The position numbers and the translations under genes are program-made. A DNA stretch of 64,000 nt from Rhodobacteraceae bacterium UBA6213 (GTDB taxonomy: Bacteria; Pseudomonadota; Alphaproteobacteria; Rhodobacterales; Rhodobacteraceae), in NCBI GenBank assembly GCA_002421605.1, contig DISJ01000020.1, positions 124,001 to 188,000 of the forward strand, written 5' to 3'. The stretch's first letter is position 1; each line of letters opens with the position of its first letter. Under the pieces are notes generated by a model. That model made no database searches. It worked only from the letters and a program-made list of their open reading frames with translations, and was not told the origin of the DNA. Positions 6,956 through 14,520 of this stretch are shown piece by piece.

Positions 6956-8085
6956 CGTGCCCTCGCATGCGGTTGTGCCAGACGGCCCCCGGTCATCGGG
7001 AGCGGTGCGCCAGTGGTGGTGGGAAAGGAAATCGGCAAACCGCGCGCCACGCGTTTTGCCAAAAGCGCGAAACACTCCGCCTCGATCGCGTCGCCCCGCC
7101 AGCCGACCGCTTCGGCAGGCAGCGACTCAACGTGCGCGCGGCTGGCCAGCGCCGCCATGATCGCCGGATTATGCCGCCCGCCACCGCAAACGATCAGCCG
7201 CGTGGGGCGTTGGGGCAACAAATCAAGCGCACGGCCCACGGCGGCGGCGGTAAAGGCGGTCAGCGTTGCAGCACCATCTGCCGCGCCAAGGCCTGATGCC
7301 ATCGCAGCGGGAAAATCGAACCGGTCGAGCGACTTGGGGTAGGGAGCTGCAAGCCACGGGTGGGTTAAAAGGTCGGCCAGCCGTGCCTCATCGACCTTGC
7401 CGCTCAGCGCTAGCGCGCCACCACGGTCCATTTCGCCCAAGCCCTGCGCCTTGACCCAATCGTTGATCGGCGCATTGGCAGGGCCAGTGTCAAAGGCAAT
7501 CACGCCCTCGGCCCCATCCCACCACGTCACGTTGGCAACGCCGCCAAGGTTCAGCACCGCGGTGCCCGGCCCTTGTGCCAACCCGCGCAACAGCGCCGCA
7601 TGATAAATTGCCGATAGCGGCGCGCCTTGCCCACCTGCCGCCACGTCGGCGGAGCGGAAATCATAGGCCACGGGCACGCCCAGCAGATCGGCCATCAACT
7701 GCCCGTCGCCCAGTTGCCGGGTGGCACCTTTGCGCCCCGGTTGCGGTGCGCGGTGCAGCACGGTTTGGCCATGAAACCCGACGATGCCCAGCTGCGCCAA
7801 CCCCGGCCCTTCACCTTCGACAAGATCGCGCACCGCTTCGGCCTGCGCACGGGTCAGCGCCGCTTCTGCCTCGGCAAAGATCGCGGGGTCAGGGCCCTCA
7901 AAGTTCCATTGGCGCGCCTTCGCCAGCGTCGCTTCCAGCAGATCGCGCAGACCGGGCGGGTAGGGAGCGAGCCGATAGGGGCCAAGTTCCGCAACGGTTT
8001 CGCCATCGGTTTTCAGCATCGCCACGTCGATGTTGCCATCAAGCACGGTTCCGGTCATCAGCCCAACAGCCCAGACGGGGTCCAT
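6952..8085 (-). CDS. anmK: Anhydro-N-acetylmuramic acid kinase
   Basis: A 377-residue sugar kinase of the ASKHA fold that hydrolyses the 1,6-anhydro ring and phosphorylates, giving MurNAc-6-phosphate. Visible motifs are GLMTGTVLDG near residues 8-17 (usually GLMSGTSLDG), VGFHGQT, DFRSADVAAGGQGAPL, LNLGGVANVT and AFDTGPANAPINDW. The ATG at 8085 lies two bases after the stop of the serine hydrolase and has GAGGGAG upstream. The substitution of valine within the MSGTSLDG block is minor. The product feeds MurQ in the next gene. AnmK acts only on anhydro sugars from lytic transglycosylases, which shows that the locus handles Gram-negative type murein turnover products. Confidence 0.95.
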   Translation of the reverse strand: MDPVWAVGLMTGTVLDGNIDVAMLKTDGETVAELGPYRLAPYPPGLRDLLEATLAKARQWNFEGPDPAIFAEAEAALTRAQAEAVRDLVEGEGPGLAQLGIVGFHGQTVLHRAPQPGRKGATRQLGDGQLMADLLGVPVAYDFRSADVAAGGQGAPLSAIYHAALLRGLAQGPGTAVLNLGGVANVTWWDGAEGVIAFDTGPANAPINDWVKAQGLGEMDRGGALALSGKVDEARLADLLTHPWLAAPYPKSLDRFDFPAAMASGLGAADGAATLTAFTAAAVGRALDLLPQRPTRLIVCGGGRHNPAIMAALASRAHVESLPAEAVGWRGDAIEAECFALLAKRVARGLPISFPTTTGAPLPMTGGRLAQPHARAR

Positions 8086-8086
8086 G

Positions 8087-9088
8087 TCAGTCTCCCTCGC
8101 AAATCGCATCGCCGACTGCACGGCGCAATGCGATGATGCCGCTGTCAAAATGCCGGGTCGGGTGGATGCGGTTGGTCAACAGCACCCAAGCGCGGCCCGA
8201 GGCGAAATCAATCCAAAGCCCGGTGCCAGTGAACCCGGTGTGGCCGATGGTTGCGCCGGGGGCGGCGTCTCCGCCCGACCAGCCCTTGTGGGCGCGCTGC
8301 CAGCCGTGTGTGCGGGTATCCGAAAGCGGGGCGCGCATCGCCGCGATCACACCAGCGCTGGCCGCGGTGCCGTCAAGCAGCCCCTGCGCGCGGTCCAGCA
8401 AGGTATCGGCGGCGGCAAAAAGCCCCGCGTGGCCAGCACCTTGCAGCGCAGATGTATTGTCGTCATGCACCTCGCCCGAAAGCACGCGGCCGCGCCATGT
8501 GCAATCTTCGGTGGCAGCGCTGAGTTCGGGGGCGGCAGACCAGGCAAAGCCAGCACCGGGGTCCATCGCGCGGATCGACTTGCCATAAAACCGTTCCAAA
8601 GCAATACCCAAGAGGATGAAGTTAATGTCTGAATACACCGATGGACAGGCCCGCCATTCGTTTTGCAGCACCCAGGCGCGCAGCAGGTCTGGGTCGCGCC
8701 CGAGGGTGTAGATCGGCACCACCGCCGGAAACGGCGTCAGATGGCCAAGGCACTGGCGAAAGGTCACGCGCCGCTCCCACGCCTCGCTGTCATATTGGCG
8801 CAAATCTGGCAAAAGCTGGGTCAGTGGCCCGTCAAGGTCGATATGCCCGGCTTCGGCCAGCGCCAGAATGTGCGGCGTGGTGAATAGCACCTTGGTCAGC
8901 GAGGCGAGGTCGAACCATGTCTCGCGCGTCATCGCGCGCTTCAGCGGCACAGTCTGCGCCGAACCCGCCGCCAGAACCGCGCGATCCGCGCCATCGATCA
9001 GCCCGAGCACCGCGCCGGGAATGCGGTTTGCGGCGATTGCCGCCCGCACCGGGGCAAAGGCGCGCTCGATCAGGGGTAGAGGTGGCAT
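8087..9088 (-). CDS. Serine hydrolase of the class C beta-lactamase family, possible muramyl-peptide amidase
   Basis: A 333-residue protein with the three active-site elements of the AmpC/esterase/AmiE superfamily: SLTK (S63 and K66), YSD (Y152-D154) and HTG in IGHTGFTG. I see no signal peptide, so it should be cytoplasmic, unlike a resistance beta-lactamase. The ATG at 9088 has AGGAGG six bases upstream and overlaps the end of the oppF-like gene by 19 bases. Relatives sit beside murQ in Escherichia coli (yfeW) and Bacillus subtilis (amiE, an N-acetylmuramyl-L-alanine amidase). By context it may release L-alanyl peptides from imported anhydro-MurNAc-peptides before AnmK acts. That role is inference; an esterase or carboxypeptidase remains possible. 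Confidence 0.85.
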   Translation of the reverse strand: MPPLPLIERAFAPVRAAIAANRIPGAVLGLIDGADRAVLAAGSAQTVPLKRAMTRETWFDLASLTKVLFTTPHILALAEAGHIDLDGPLTQLLPDLRQYDSEAWERRVTFRQCLGHLTPFPAVVPIYTLGRDPDLLRAWVLQNEWRACPSVYSDINFILLGIALERFYGKSIRAMDPGAGFAWSAAPELSAATEDCTWRGRVLSGEVHDDNTSALQGAGHAGLFAAADTLLDRAQGLLDGTAASAGVIAAMRAPLSDTRTHGWQRAHKGWSGGDAAPGATIGHTGFTGTGLWIDFASGRAWVLLTNRIHPTRHFDSGIIALRRAVGDAICEGD

Positions 9089-10014
9089 GCAACCTCCTGC
9101 GGGGCGCCATCGTGGTGCACCAGCGGCGGGCGCGCCTGCTTGCAAATATCCATCGCTTGCGTGCAGCGGCTGTGAAAGGCGCAGCCTGCGGGCGGGTGCG
9201 CGGGGTCGGGCACTTCGCCTTGCAGCACGATGCGTGAATGATGATCCACACCCAGCTTCGGAATCGATGACAGCAGCGCCTTCGTGTAAGGGTGCTGCGG
9301 TGCTGACATGATCGCTTCGGTCGGCCCCATTTCGACGATCCGCCCCAGATACATCACCGCGATCCGGTCCGAGACGTGGCGAATGACCGAAAGATCGTGG
9401 CTGATGAACAGGATGGCAAGCCCAAGCCTGCGGCGCAAGCTGGCGATCAGGTTAATGATTTGGCTCTGGATCGAAACATCAAGCGCGCTGACGGCCTCGT
9501 CCGCGACGATCAGCGCCGGGTCGAGCGAAAGGGCGCGGGCAATCGCGATGCGCTGACGCTGACCACCCGAAAACTCGTGCGGGTAAAGCGCTGCGGCGTC
9601 TGGTGGCAGGCCCACAAGGTCAAGCAGTTCTGCCACGCGCGCACTGCGGCTGGCGCTATCGCCCACGCGCTGCACGATCAGCGGTTCTGCCAGAATATGG
9701 CCGACTTTGTGGCGCGGGTTCAGCGCGCCGAACGGGTCTTGAAAGATGATCTGCATATCGCGCCGAAGCGCCTTCATCTCGTTCTTGGTCGCCCGCGTGA
9801 TGTCTTTACCGCGAAACAGGATCTGTCCGCCGGTGGGTTCTGCAAGCCGCAGAATACTGCGCCCGAGCGTAGATTTACCACACCCCGATTCGCCCACGAT
9901 GCCAAGCACTTCGCCCGCATCTAGGGTAAGGGAGACCTCAGACACCGCCTGCACGGTCGCGCCATGCGCGCCGGGGTAGGTTTTGCTCAGGGCACGAGTT
10001 TCCAGAAGCGTCAT
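9070..10014 (-). CDS. ABC transporter ATP-binding protein, OppF/DppF type
   Basis: A 314-residue ATPase with Walker A GESGCGKST, signature FSGGQRQRIAIARAL, Walker B LIVADEAVSALDV and the C-terminal oligopeptide-transporter extension with cysteines (CAFHSRCTQAMDIC). The start at 10014 makes an ATGA overlap with the preceding OppD-type gene. Together with that gene and the divergently encoded binding protein and two permeases it forms one peptide/opine/nickel-class importer, split across two divergent transcripts. Substrate is set by the binding protein; the flanking murein-recycling enzymes suggest a muropeptide or cell-wall sugar. Confidence 0.93.
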   Translation of the reverse strand: MTLLETRALSKTYPGAHGATVQAVSEVSLTLDAGEVLGIVGESGCGKSTLGRSILRLAEPTGGQILFRGKDITRATKNEMKALRRDMQIIFQDPFGALNPRHKVGHILAEPLIVQRVGDSASRSARVAELLDLVGLPPDAAALYPHEFSGGQRQRIAIARALSLDPALIVADEAVSALDVSIQSQIINLIASLRRRLGLAILFISHDLSVIRHVSDRIAVMYLGRIVEMGPTEAIMSAPQHPYTKALLSSIPKLGVDHHSRIVLQGEVPDPAHPPAGCAFHSRCTQAMDICKQARPPLVHHDGAPQEVACHLYP

Positions 10015-10964
10015 ACCGGGTTCCAGCAACGGTAAAGGTGGGTATCTCCGCCAAGTGGCGGCATTTCAGTGTGACAGCGCGCGATTGCGGCTGAACAGCG
10101 CGGCGCAAAGGCACAGCCAGGCGGGCGATGCCCGGGCGGTGGCACGGTGCCCGCAATCGCAGGCAACTCCGTGCCCGGCGGGTTCGAGGCGGGAATCGTG
10201 GCCAGCAGCGCGGCAGTGTAGCGATGGCGCGGGTGCGTAAACAGCTCGGTTGAGGGCGCAACCTCAACAATTCGGCCGCCGTACATCACCGCCACGCGGT
10301 CGCAATATTGCGATACCACGCCCAGATCGTGGGTGATCAACAGCACCGCCATGCCGCGCTTGCGCCGCAAATCGTCTAGCAAATCAAGAATCTGCGCCTG
10401 CACGGTTACATCAAGCGCGGTCGTCGGCTCATCGGCGATCAACAGTTCAGGCTCGCAGGCGAGCGCCATGGCGATCATCACCCGCTGGCGTTGCCCGCCT
10501 GAAATTTGGTGCGGATAGCGGCGCACGGTGGTTTCTGGGGCGGGCATTCCGACCAGTTCCAACAGCCGCACCGCCTCGCGCCATGCCTCGCCACCTGCCA
10601 TGCCACGATGCAGACGCAACGCCTCGGCGATCTGGTCGCCCACGGTAAAGACAGGGTTAAGCGAGGTCATCGGCTCTTGAAAGATCATTGCGATGTCGTC
10701 GCCGCGTAGGCCTTCCATTTCGGTTTCCGAAAGGGCGAGGATATCGCGTCCACCAAAGCGGATCGTTCCCGTGCGAATGTGCATTGGCGGTGTGGCAAGC
10801 AGGCGCATGATAGCCAGCGCAGTGACCGACTTGCCGCACCCTGATTCGCCGACCAGCCCCAGCATCTCGCCCGCGCCGATCGTCATGGCGAGGTCTTCGA
10901 CCACCGGCCGGTTGCCCGCGTCTATTTGTAGCCCGTCGATGACTAGCAACGGCGTGTCGGTCAA
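10011..10964 (-). CDS. ABC transporter ATP-binding protein, OppD/DppD type
   Basis: A 317-residue ATPase with Walker A GESGCGKSVT, signature ISGGQRQRVMIAMAL, Walker B LLIADEPTTALDV and the C-terminal domain with CAFAPRCSAAIARC. The start is a TTG at 10964: CAGGAG lies six bases upstream of it, and the protein homology begins there (TPLLVIDGLQI). Frames can be read further upstream but they lack family similarity. It is the first gene of the minus-strand operon oppD-oppF-hydrolase-anmK-murQ-GNAT, whose promoter must lie in the 208-base region shared with the binding-protein gene. Confidence 0.93.
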   Translation of the reverse strand: MTDTPLLVIDGLQIDAGNRPVVEDLAMTIGAGEMLGLVGESGCGKSVTALAIMRLLATPPMHIRTGTIRFGGRDILALSETEMEGLRGDDIAMIFQEPMTSLNPVFTVGDQIAEALRLHRGMAGGEAWREAVRLLELVGMPAPETTVRRYPHQISGGQRQRVMIAMALACEPELLIADEPTTALDVTVQAQILDLLDDLRRKRGMAVLLITHDLGVVSQYCDRVAVMYGGRIVEVAPSTELFTHPRHRYTAALLATIPASNPPGTELPAIAGTVPPPGHRPPGCAFAPRCSAAIARCHTEMPPLGGDTHLYRCWNPV

Positions 10965-11172
10965 GTCGTGCTCCTGTTTTTTGGTGCGCGGCGCAGGCCA
11001 AGTTGCGGTGAATGACGGGCGGCCCAAGCAACCCCTTGTCAGACGATTTCTAATACCATAGCGTTCCAGTTGTCTAGGGTGGTAACAAACTGGACTTATC
11101 ATATAGCACGGCGCGTTCGGCCACGGCGGCAAGCCGAAGGGGTGAAAGGCGCCTTACCAGGGTGGGATAAAC
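10965..11172. promoter_or_regulatory. Divergent promoter region of the muropeptide locus
   Basis: These 208 bases separate the two operons and must contain both promoters. An AT-rich core (about 11046-11106) holds an inverted repeat listed separately and hexamers such as TATCAT and CATATA that could serve as -10 boxes for the plus strand, but no clear pair with 16-18 base spacing was found. The GntR regulator in the plus operon is the obvious candidate to act here. Confidence 0.6.
11065..11094. promoter_or_regulatory. Candidate GntR-family operator, TCCAGTT-N16-AACTGGA
   Basis: Perfect seven-base arms stand 23 bases apart centre to centre, about two helical turns, inside the divergent promoter region. 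The centre contains GTTGTCTAG and GGTGGTAAC, pieces that recall the GT...TCTAG...AC elements bound by HutC/NagR-type GntR proteins. Assignment to the GntR regulator encoded at 14517-15293 is inferred from position only. Confidence 0.35.
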
Positions 11173-12672
11173 ATGCTTAAGAAAAGGCTCGCGATTACGC
11201 TTCTGGCGACGACATTTCTGACAGGGGCTGCTTCGGCGGCAACAATCGACGTGGCGATGGATACGTCGCCCGCCGGGCTCGACCCGCATTTGGTGACCGC
11301 GTTCAACTCGGTCATGATCGTGCAGGACAACGTCTATCAGGGCCTCACTGGCCTGACCGCTGACCTGAGTGTGGTGCCCTCGCTTGCCGATAGCTGGACG
11401 ATTTCGGAAGATGGTCTGGTCTATACGTTCAAGCTGCATCCCGGCGTAACCTTCCACGACGGCAGCGTGTTTGATGCCGAAGACGTGGCTGCTTCGATCC
11501 GGCGCGTGCAATCGCCCGATATTGCCTCGCCGATGTCCAGCCGCATCTCGCCGGTGGTAGGTGTCAAGGTGCTCGACCCGCTGACGGTGGAACTGACGCT
11601 CAACGCGCCCTTCGCGCCGTTGCTGGCATCGCTGTCCTACATCGCAATCGTGCCCGCCGAGGCCGAGACCAACAAAGAGGCGCTGCAACAGGTGCCGGTC
11701 GGCACTGGCCCGTTCAAGTTTGTCGAATGGCAGCCCAACAGCTTCATCAGCCTTGAGAAATTCGCAGACTACCGCGAAGCGGGTCTGCCGGTGCTTGATG
11801 GGATCAAGTTCAGCTTCGTGCCCGAGGCGGCAACCCGTCAGGTGGGGCTTGCAAGCGGCGAATACGACATTCTGCCCTCGATCGACCCGGCCACCGCGCT
11901 GCAATTGCAAGGCCAGCCCGGCATCACCGTGCACGAAACCCGCGATCTTGGTTACACGCTGGTCGGCATGAACGTGACCAGCGGCCCCTTGGGCGATCCG
12001 CGCGTGCGCGAAGCGGTGAACATGCTGCTTGACCGCCAAGAAATCATCGATGGCGCGCTGTTTGGTGCTGGCGTGCCCGGTGGCCCGTTGTCGCCTGCGC
12101 TGGTCGAATGGGCGCTGCCGACTTCTGACTACGCCTGCTACACCCCGAACGTTGAAGGCGCCAAGGCGCTTTTGGCAGAGGCGGGTGTGACGGCACCGGT
12201 CAAAATCGTGATGAAGGTTTTGCCGCGGCAAGACACGCGTGACATCGCGCAGGTTGTGCAGCAGCAACTGGCGGCTGGCGGGTTCGAGGTAGAGCTTGTC
12301 AACCAGGAAATCGGCCAGTTCGTGCAGGACTGGCGCAACTCTGAGTTCGACATGTTCGTATCGGCCAACGGTGGTAGCCCGGACCCGGACCTTTACTTCT
12401 ACCGCACCTTCTATTCGGGCGGCTCGACCAACGTTTTCAAATATGAAGACGCGGGCCTCAACGCGCTGCTCGACAAGGGTCGTTCGGTGATTGATCAGGC
12501 AGAGCGCAAAGCGATCTACGACGAAGCGCAGCGCCAACTTGCCTGCACCGGGCCGATTGCGCATATCGCCTATGGCGACCTTGCCACGGCGACCAATGCG
12601 AAGGTGAACGGGTTTGTTATCAACCCGCTCGGCCGTCTGACCAGCCTCGTCAACGTTACTCTGTCCGAGTAA
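11173..12672 (+). CDS. Periplasmic substrate-binding protein of a peptide-type ABC importer (SBP family 5)
   Basis: A 499-residue exported protein with a Sec signal peptide (MLKKRLAITLLATTFLTGAASA) and the SBP_bac_5 architecture shared by DppA, OppA and NikA. Blocks seen include DMVWSLADSWTISEDGL-like spacing (VVPSLADSWTISEDGLVYTF), FHDGSVFDAEDVAASI, VGTGPFKFVEW and the C-terminal YDEAQRQLACTGPIAHIAY. It captures the substrate in the periplasm and hands it to the two permeases encoded next. It leads the plus-strand operon. A strong RNA hairpin follows the stop codon, probably favouring its overproduction. Substrate by context: anhydro-MurNAc, a muropeptide or a related murein fragment. Confidence 0.92.
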   Translation: MLKKRLAITLLATTFLTGAASAATIDVAMDTSPAGLDPHLVTAFNSVMIVQDNVYQGLTGLTADLSVVPSLADSWTISEDGLVYTFKLHPGVTFHDGSVFDAEDVAASIRRVQSPDIASPMSSRISPVVGVKVLDPLTVELTLNAPFAPLLASLSYIAIVPAEAETNKEALQQVPVGTGPFKFVEWQPNSFISLEKFADYREAGLPVLDGIKFSFVPEAATRQVGLASGEYDILPSIDPATALQLQGQPGITVHETRDLGYTLVGMNVTSGPLGDPRVREAVNMLLDRQEIIDGALFGAGVPGGPLSPALVEWALPTSDYACYTPNVEGAKALLAEAGVTAPVKIVMKVLPRQDTRDIAQVVQQQLAAGGFEVELVNQEIGQFVQDWRNSEFDMFVSANGGSPDPDLYFYRTFYSGGSTNVFKYEDAGLNALLDKGRSVIDQAERKAIYDEAQRQLACTGPIAHIAYGDLATATNAKVNGFVINPLGRLTSLVNVTLSE

Positions 12673-12677
12673 CTGCT

Positions 12678-12712
12678 TTCCCGGCGGGTGCCCCTCCCGC
12701 GCCCGCCGGGAA
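12678..12712 (+). terminator. Intra-operon hairpin after the binding-protein gene
   Basis: TTCCCGGCGGG (12678-12688) pairs perfectly with CCCGCCGGGAA (12702-12712) around a 13-base loop, followed by TTTGCC. It starts five bases after the stop codon. There is only a short T run, so it is more likely a partial terminator or a 3'-end stabiliser of the binding-protein message than a full stop. The permease genes have no other obvious promoter. Confidence 0.75.
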
Positions 12713-12733
12713 TTTGCCAGCAGGATAAGCCCC

Positions 12734-13684
12734 TTGAACACGCGCTTTCTTATCGGCCGCCTGATCGACCTCAGCTTTGTGCTGCTTGGGGTCTCGATCG
12801 TGGTCTTTCTGATGATCCGGATGATCCCGGGCGACGCCGTCGCAATCATGCTGGGGGCCAACACCGAAATCACCCCCGACCGCATTGCTGAATTGCGTGA
12901 CAGGCTGGGACTTGATGACCCGATGCTGGTGCAATACGGGCACTGGCTTTGGGGTGTGCTGCACGGCGATCTTGGCACGTCGATCTGGACCGGAAGGCCG
13001 GTCTTGGGCGAAATTTCGCTAGCGATCTGGCCGACGCTTGAGTTGACGGCGCTATCGGTGCTGGTGGGTGCCGGGCTTTCGGTGCCAATCGGCGCATTCA
13101 TGGCACAGGCGCGCGGCGGCGCGGCAGAGGTAACGGTGCGGATCGGCGCGATTGCCGGGTTGACCATTCCCTCTTTCTGGCTGGGCATCGTGTCGATTTT
13201 CGCGGTCGCCAAATTATTGCCCGGCGTTTCCGCACTGGGCTATGTGCCGTTTTCCGAAAACCCAATAGGCAATCTGCAACGCATGGTGCTGCCGGTCATC
13301 GCGCTAAGCTTGCCGATGCTGGCCAACCTCTCACGCCTCGTGCGTTCGGCCATGCTTGACGCGCTTGGGCAAGATTATGTGCGCACCGCGCGCGCCAAGG
13401 GGGCGAGTCGGCGCCGCGTCGTCTATCGCCATGCACTGCGCAATGCGCTGATTCCGTTCATCACGTCGGTCGGCGTATCGGTCGGCTATCTGTTGGGCGG
13501 CGCCATTGTGGTGGAACAGGTGTTTGCCATTCCCGGCCTTGGGCGGCTGGTTCTGGGTGCCATTTCGGAGCGTAACTATCCGCTGGTGCAGGCGACCATT
13601 CTGGTCATTACCGCAACCTTCGTTCTGGTCAATTTTGCAGTCGATCTGCTGTATGCAGCCATCGACCCGAGGGTGCGCAACTGA
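12734..13684 (+). CDS. ABC transporter permease, DppB type
   Basis: A 316-residue inner-membrane permease with an N-terminal membrane helix (RLIDLSFVLLGVSIVVFLMIRM), the periplasmic region GDAVAIMLGANTEITPDRIAELRDRLGLD typical of DppB, five further helices and the ABC coupling loop AKGASRRRVVYRHALRNALIP. The start is TTG at 12734, with AGGA about ten bases upstream. No ATG or GTG fits better. It overlaps the DppC-type gene by one base (TGATG). Confidence 0.92.
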   Translation: MNTRFLIGRLIDLSFVLLGVSIVVFLMIRMIPGDAVAIMLGANTEITPDRIAELRDRLGLDDPMLVQYGHWLWGVLHGDLGTSIWTGRPVLGEISLAIWPTLELTALSVLVGAGLSVPIGAFMAQARGGAAEVTVRIGAIAGLTIPSFWLGIVSIFAVAKLLPGVSALGYVPFSENPIGNLQRMVLPVIALSLPMLANLSRLVRSAMLDALGQDYVRTARAKGASRRRVVYRHALRNALIPFITSVGVSVGYLLGGAIVVEQVFAIPGLGRLVLGAISERNYPLVQATILVITATFVLVNFAVDLLYAAIDPRVRN

Positions 13685-14520
13685 TGCGTGGGCTAATGAA
13701 AAACAAACTGCTGGCCTTCGCGGCGGTGTTCGTTGTGGTGCAGGTCGTGCTGGCGCTGGCCGCACCGTGGCTTGGGTTTCAAGACCCATTCAAGCAAATC
13801 ATGGTGCAACGCATCAAACCGCCAAACGCGATGAACCTGCTTGGCACCGATCAGTTGGGGCGCGATGTGCTTTCGCGCATCATCTGGGGCGCGCGCACGT
13901 CGTTGTTCACCACCTCGACGGCGGTGGGGCTTGCGCTGATCGCGGGGGGAAGCATCGGCCTTGCCGCCGCCTTTTACCGCGGCTGGTTCGACCGCATCGT
14001 GATGCGGCTGATGGATGTGCTGTTTGCCTTTCCGATTCTGCTGCTGGCGATTGGCGTGATCGCCGTGCTTGGACCAAACGCGTGGAGTGCCGCTATCGCC
14101 ATTGCCATCGTTTATACACCGATCTTTGCGCGGCTGCTGCGCGGGCCCGCGCTGGTGCTTTGCGAGGCGGAATATGTGTTGGGGGCGCGTGCAGTTGGCG
14201 CCTCGGACGTACGGATCATCTTTAGCCACATTCTGCCCAACCTAATTTCGGTGATTCTGGTGCAAACCTCGATCCTGCTTTCGGCGGCGATTCTGGTAGA
14301 AGCGTCGCTGTCGTTTCTGGGGCTTGGTGCGCAACCGCCAACGCCATCACTTGGGCTGATGCTGTCGGAGGGGCGCAACTTTCTGCTGCTATCACCTTGG
14401 CCTGCGGTGTTTGCGGGCATTGCGATCTTGCTTTTGTCATTTGGCTTCAACCTTTTGGGCGATGCGCTGCGTGATACGCTTGATCCGCGCCTGCGCGACG
14501 CTGAAGGGGCGCGGCGATGA
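13684..14520 (+). CDS. ABC transporter permease, DppC type
   Basis: A 278-residue permease with the DppC pattern: N-terminal helix, then LLGTDQLGRDVLSRIIWGARTSL, further helices and the coupling-loop region ARAVGASDVRIIFSHILPNL, ending LGDALRDTLDPRLR. The ATG at 13684 overlaps the DppB stop. An alternative ATG lies 12 bases on (MKNK). The gene overlaps the following GntR regulator by four bases, which ties transporter and regulator into one transcript. Confidence 0.93.
   Translation: MRGLMKNKLLAFAAVFVVVQVVLALAAPWLGFQDPFKQIMVQRIKPPNAMNLLGTDQLGRDVLSRIIWGARTSLFTTSTAVGLALIAGGSIGLAAAFYRGWFDRIVMRLMDVLFAFPILLLAIGVIAVLGPNAWSAAIAIAIVYTPIFARLLRGPALVLCEAEYVLGARAVGASDVRIIFSHILPNLISVILVQTSILLSAAILVEASLSFLGLGAQPPTPSLGLMLSEGRNFLLLSPWPAVFAGIAILLLSFGFNLLGDALRDTLDPRLRDAEGARR

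Noticed and set aside
8087..9088. Beta-lactam resistance gene
   Set aside because: No signal peptide, YSD instead of YxN, and its place in a murein-recycling operon argue for another role.
10965..11132. N-terminal extension of the OppD-type gene
   Set aside because: Family similarity begins at the TTG at 10964, which has CAGGAG six bases upstream; the extension would consume the divergent promoter region.
11074..13212. A 712-codon frame antisense to the binding protein and permease genes
   Set aside because: Arginine/histidine-rich composition typical of the antisense frame in GC-rich DNA; the plus strand has clear ABC transporter genes.
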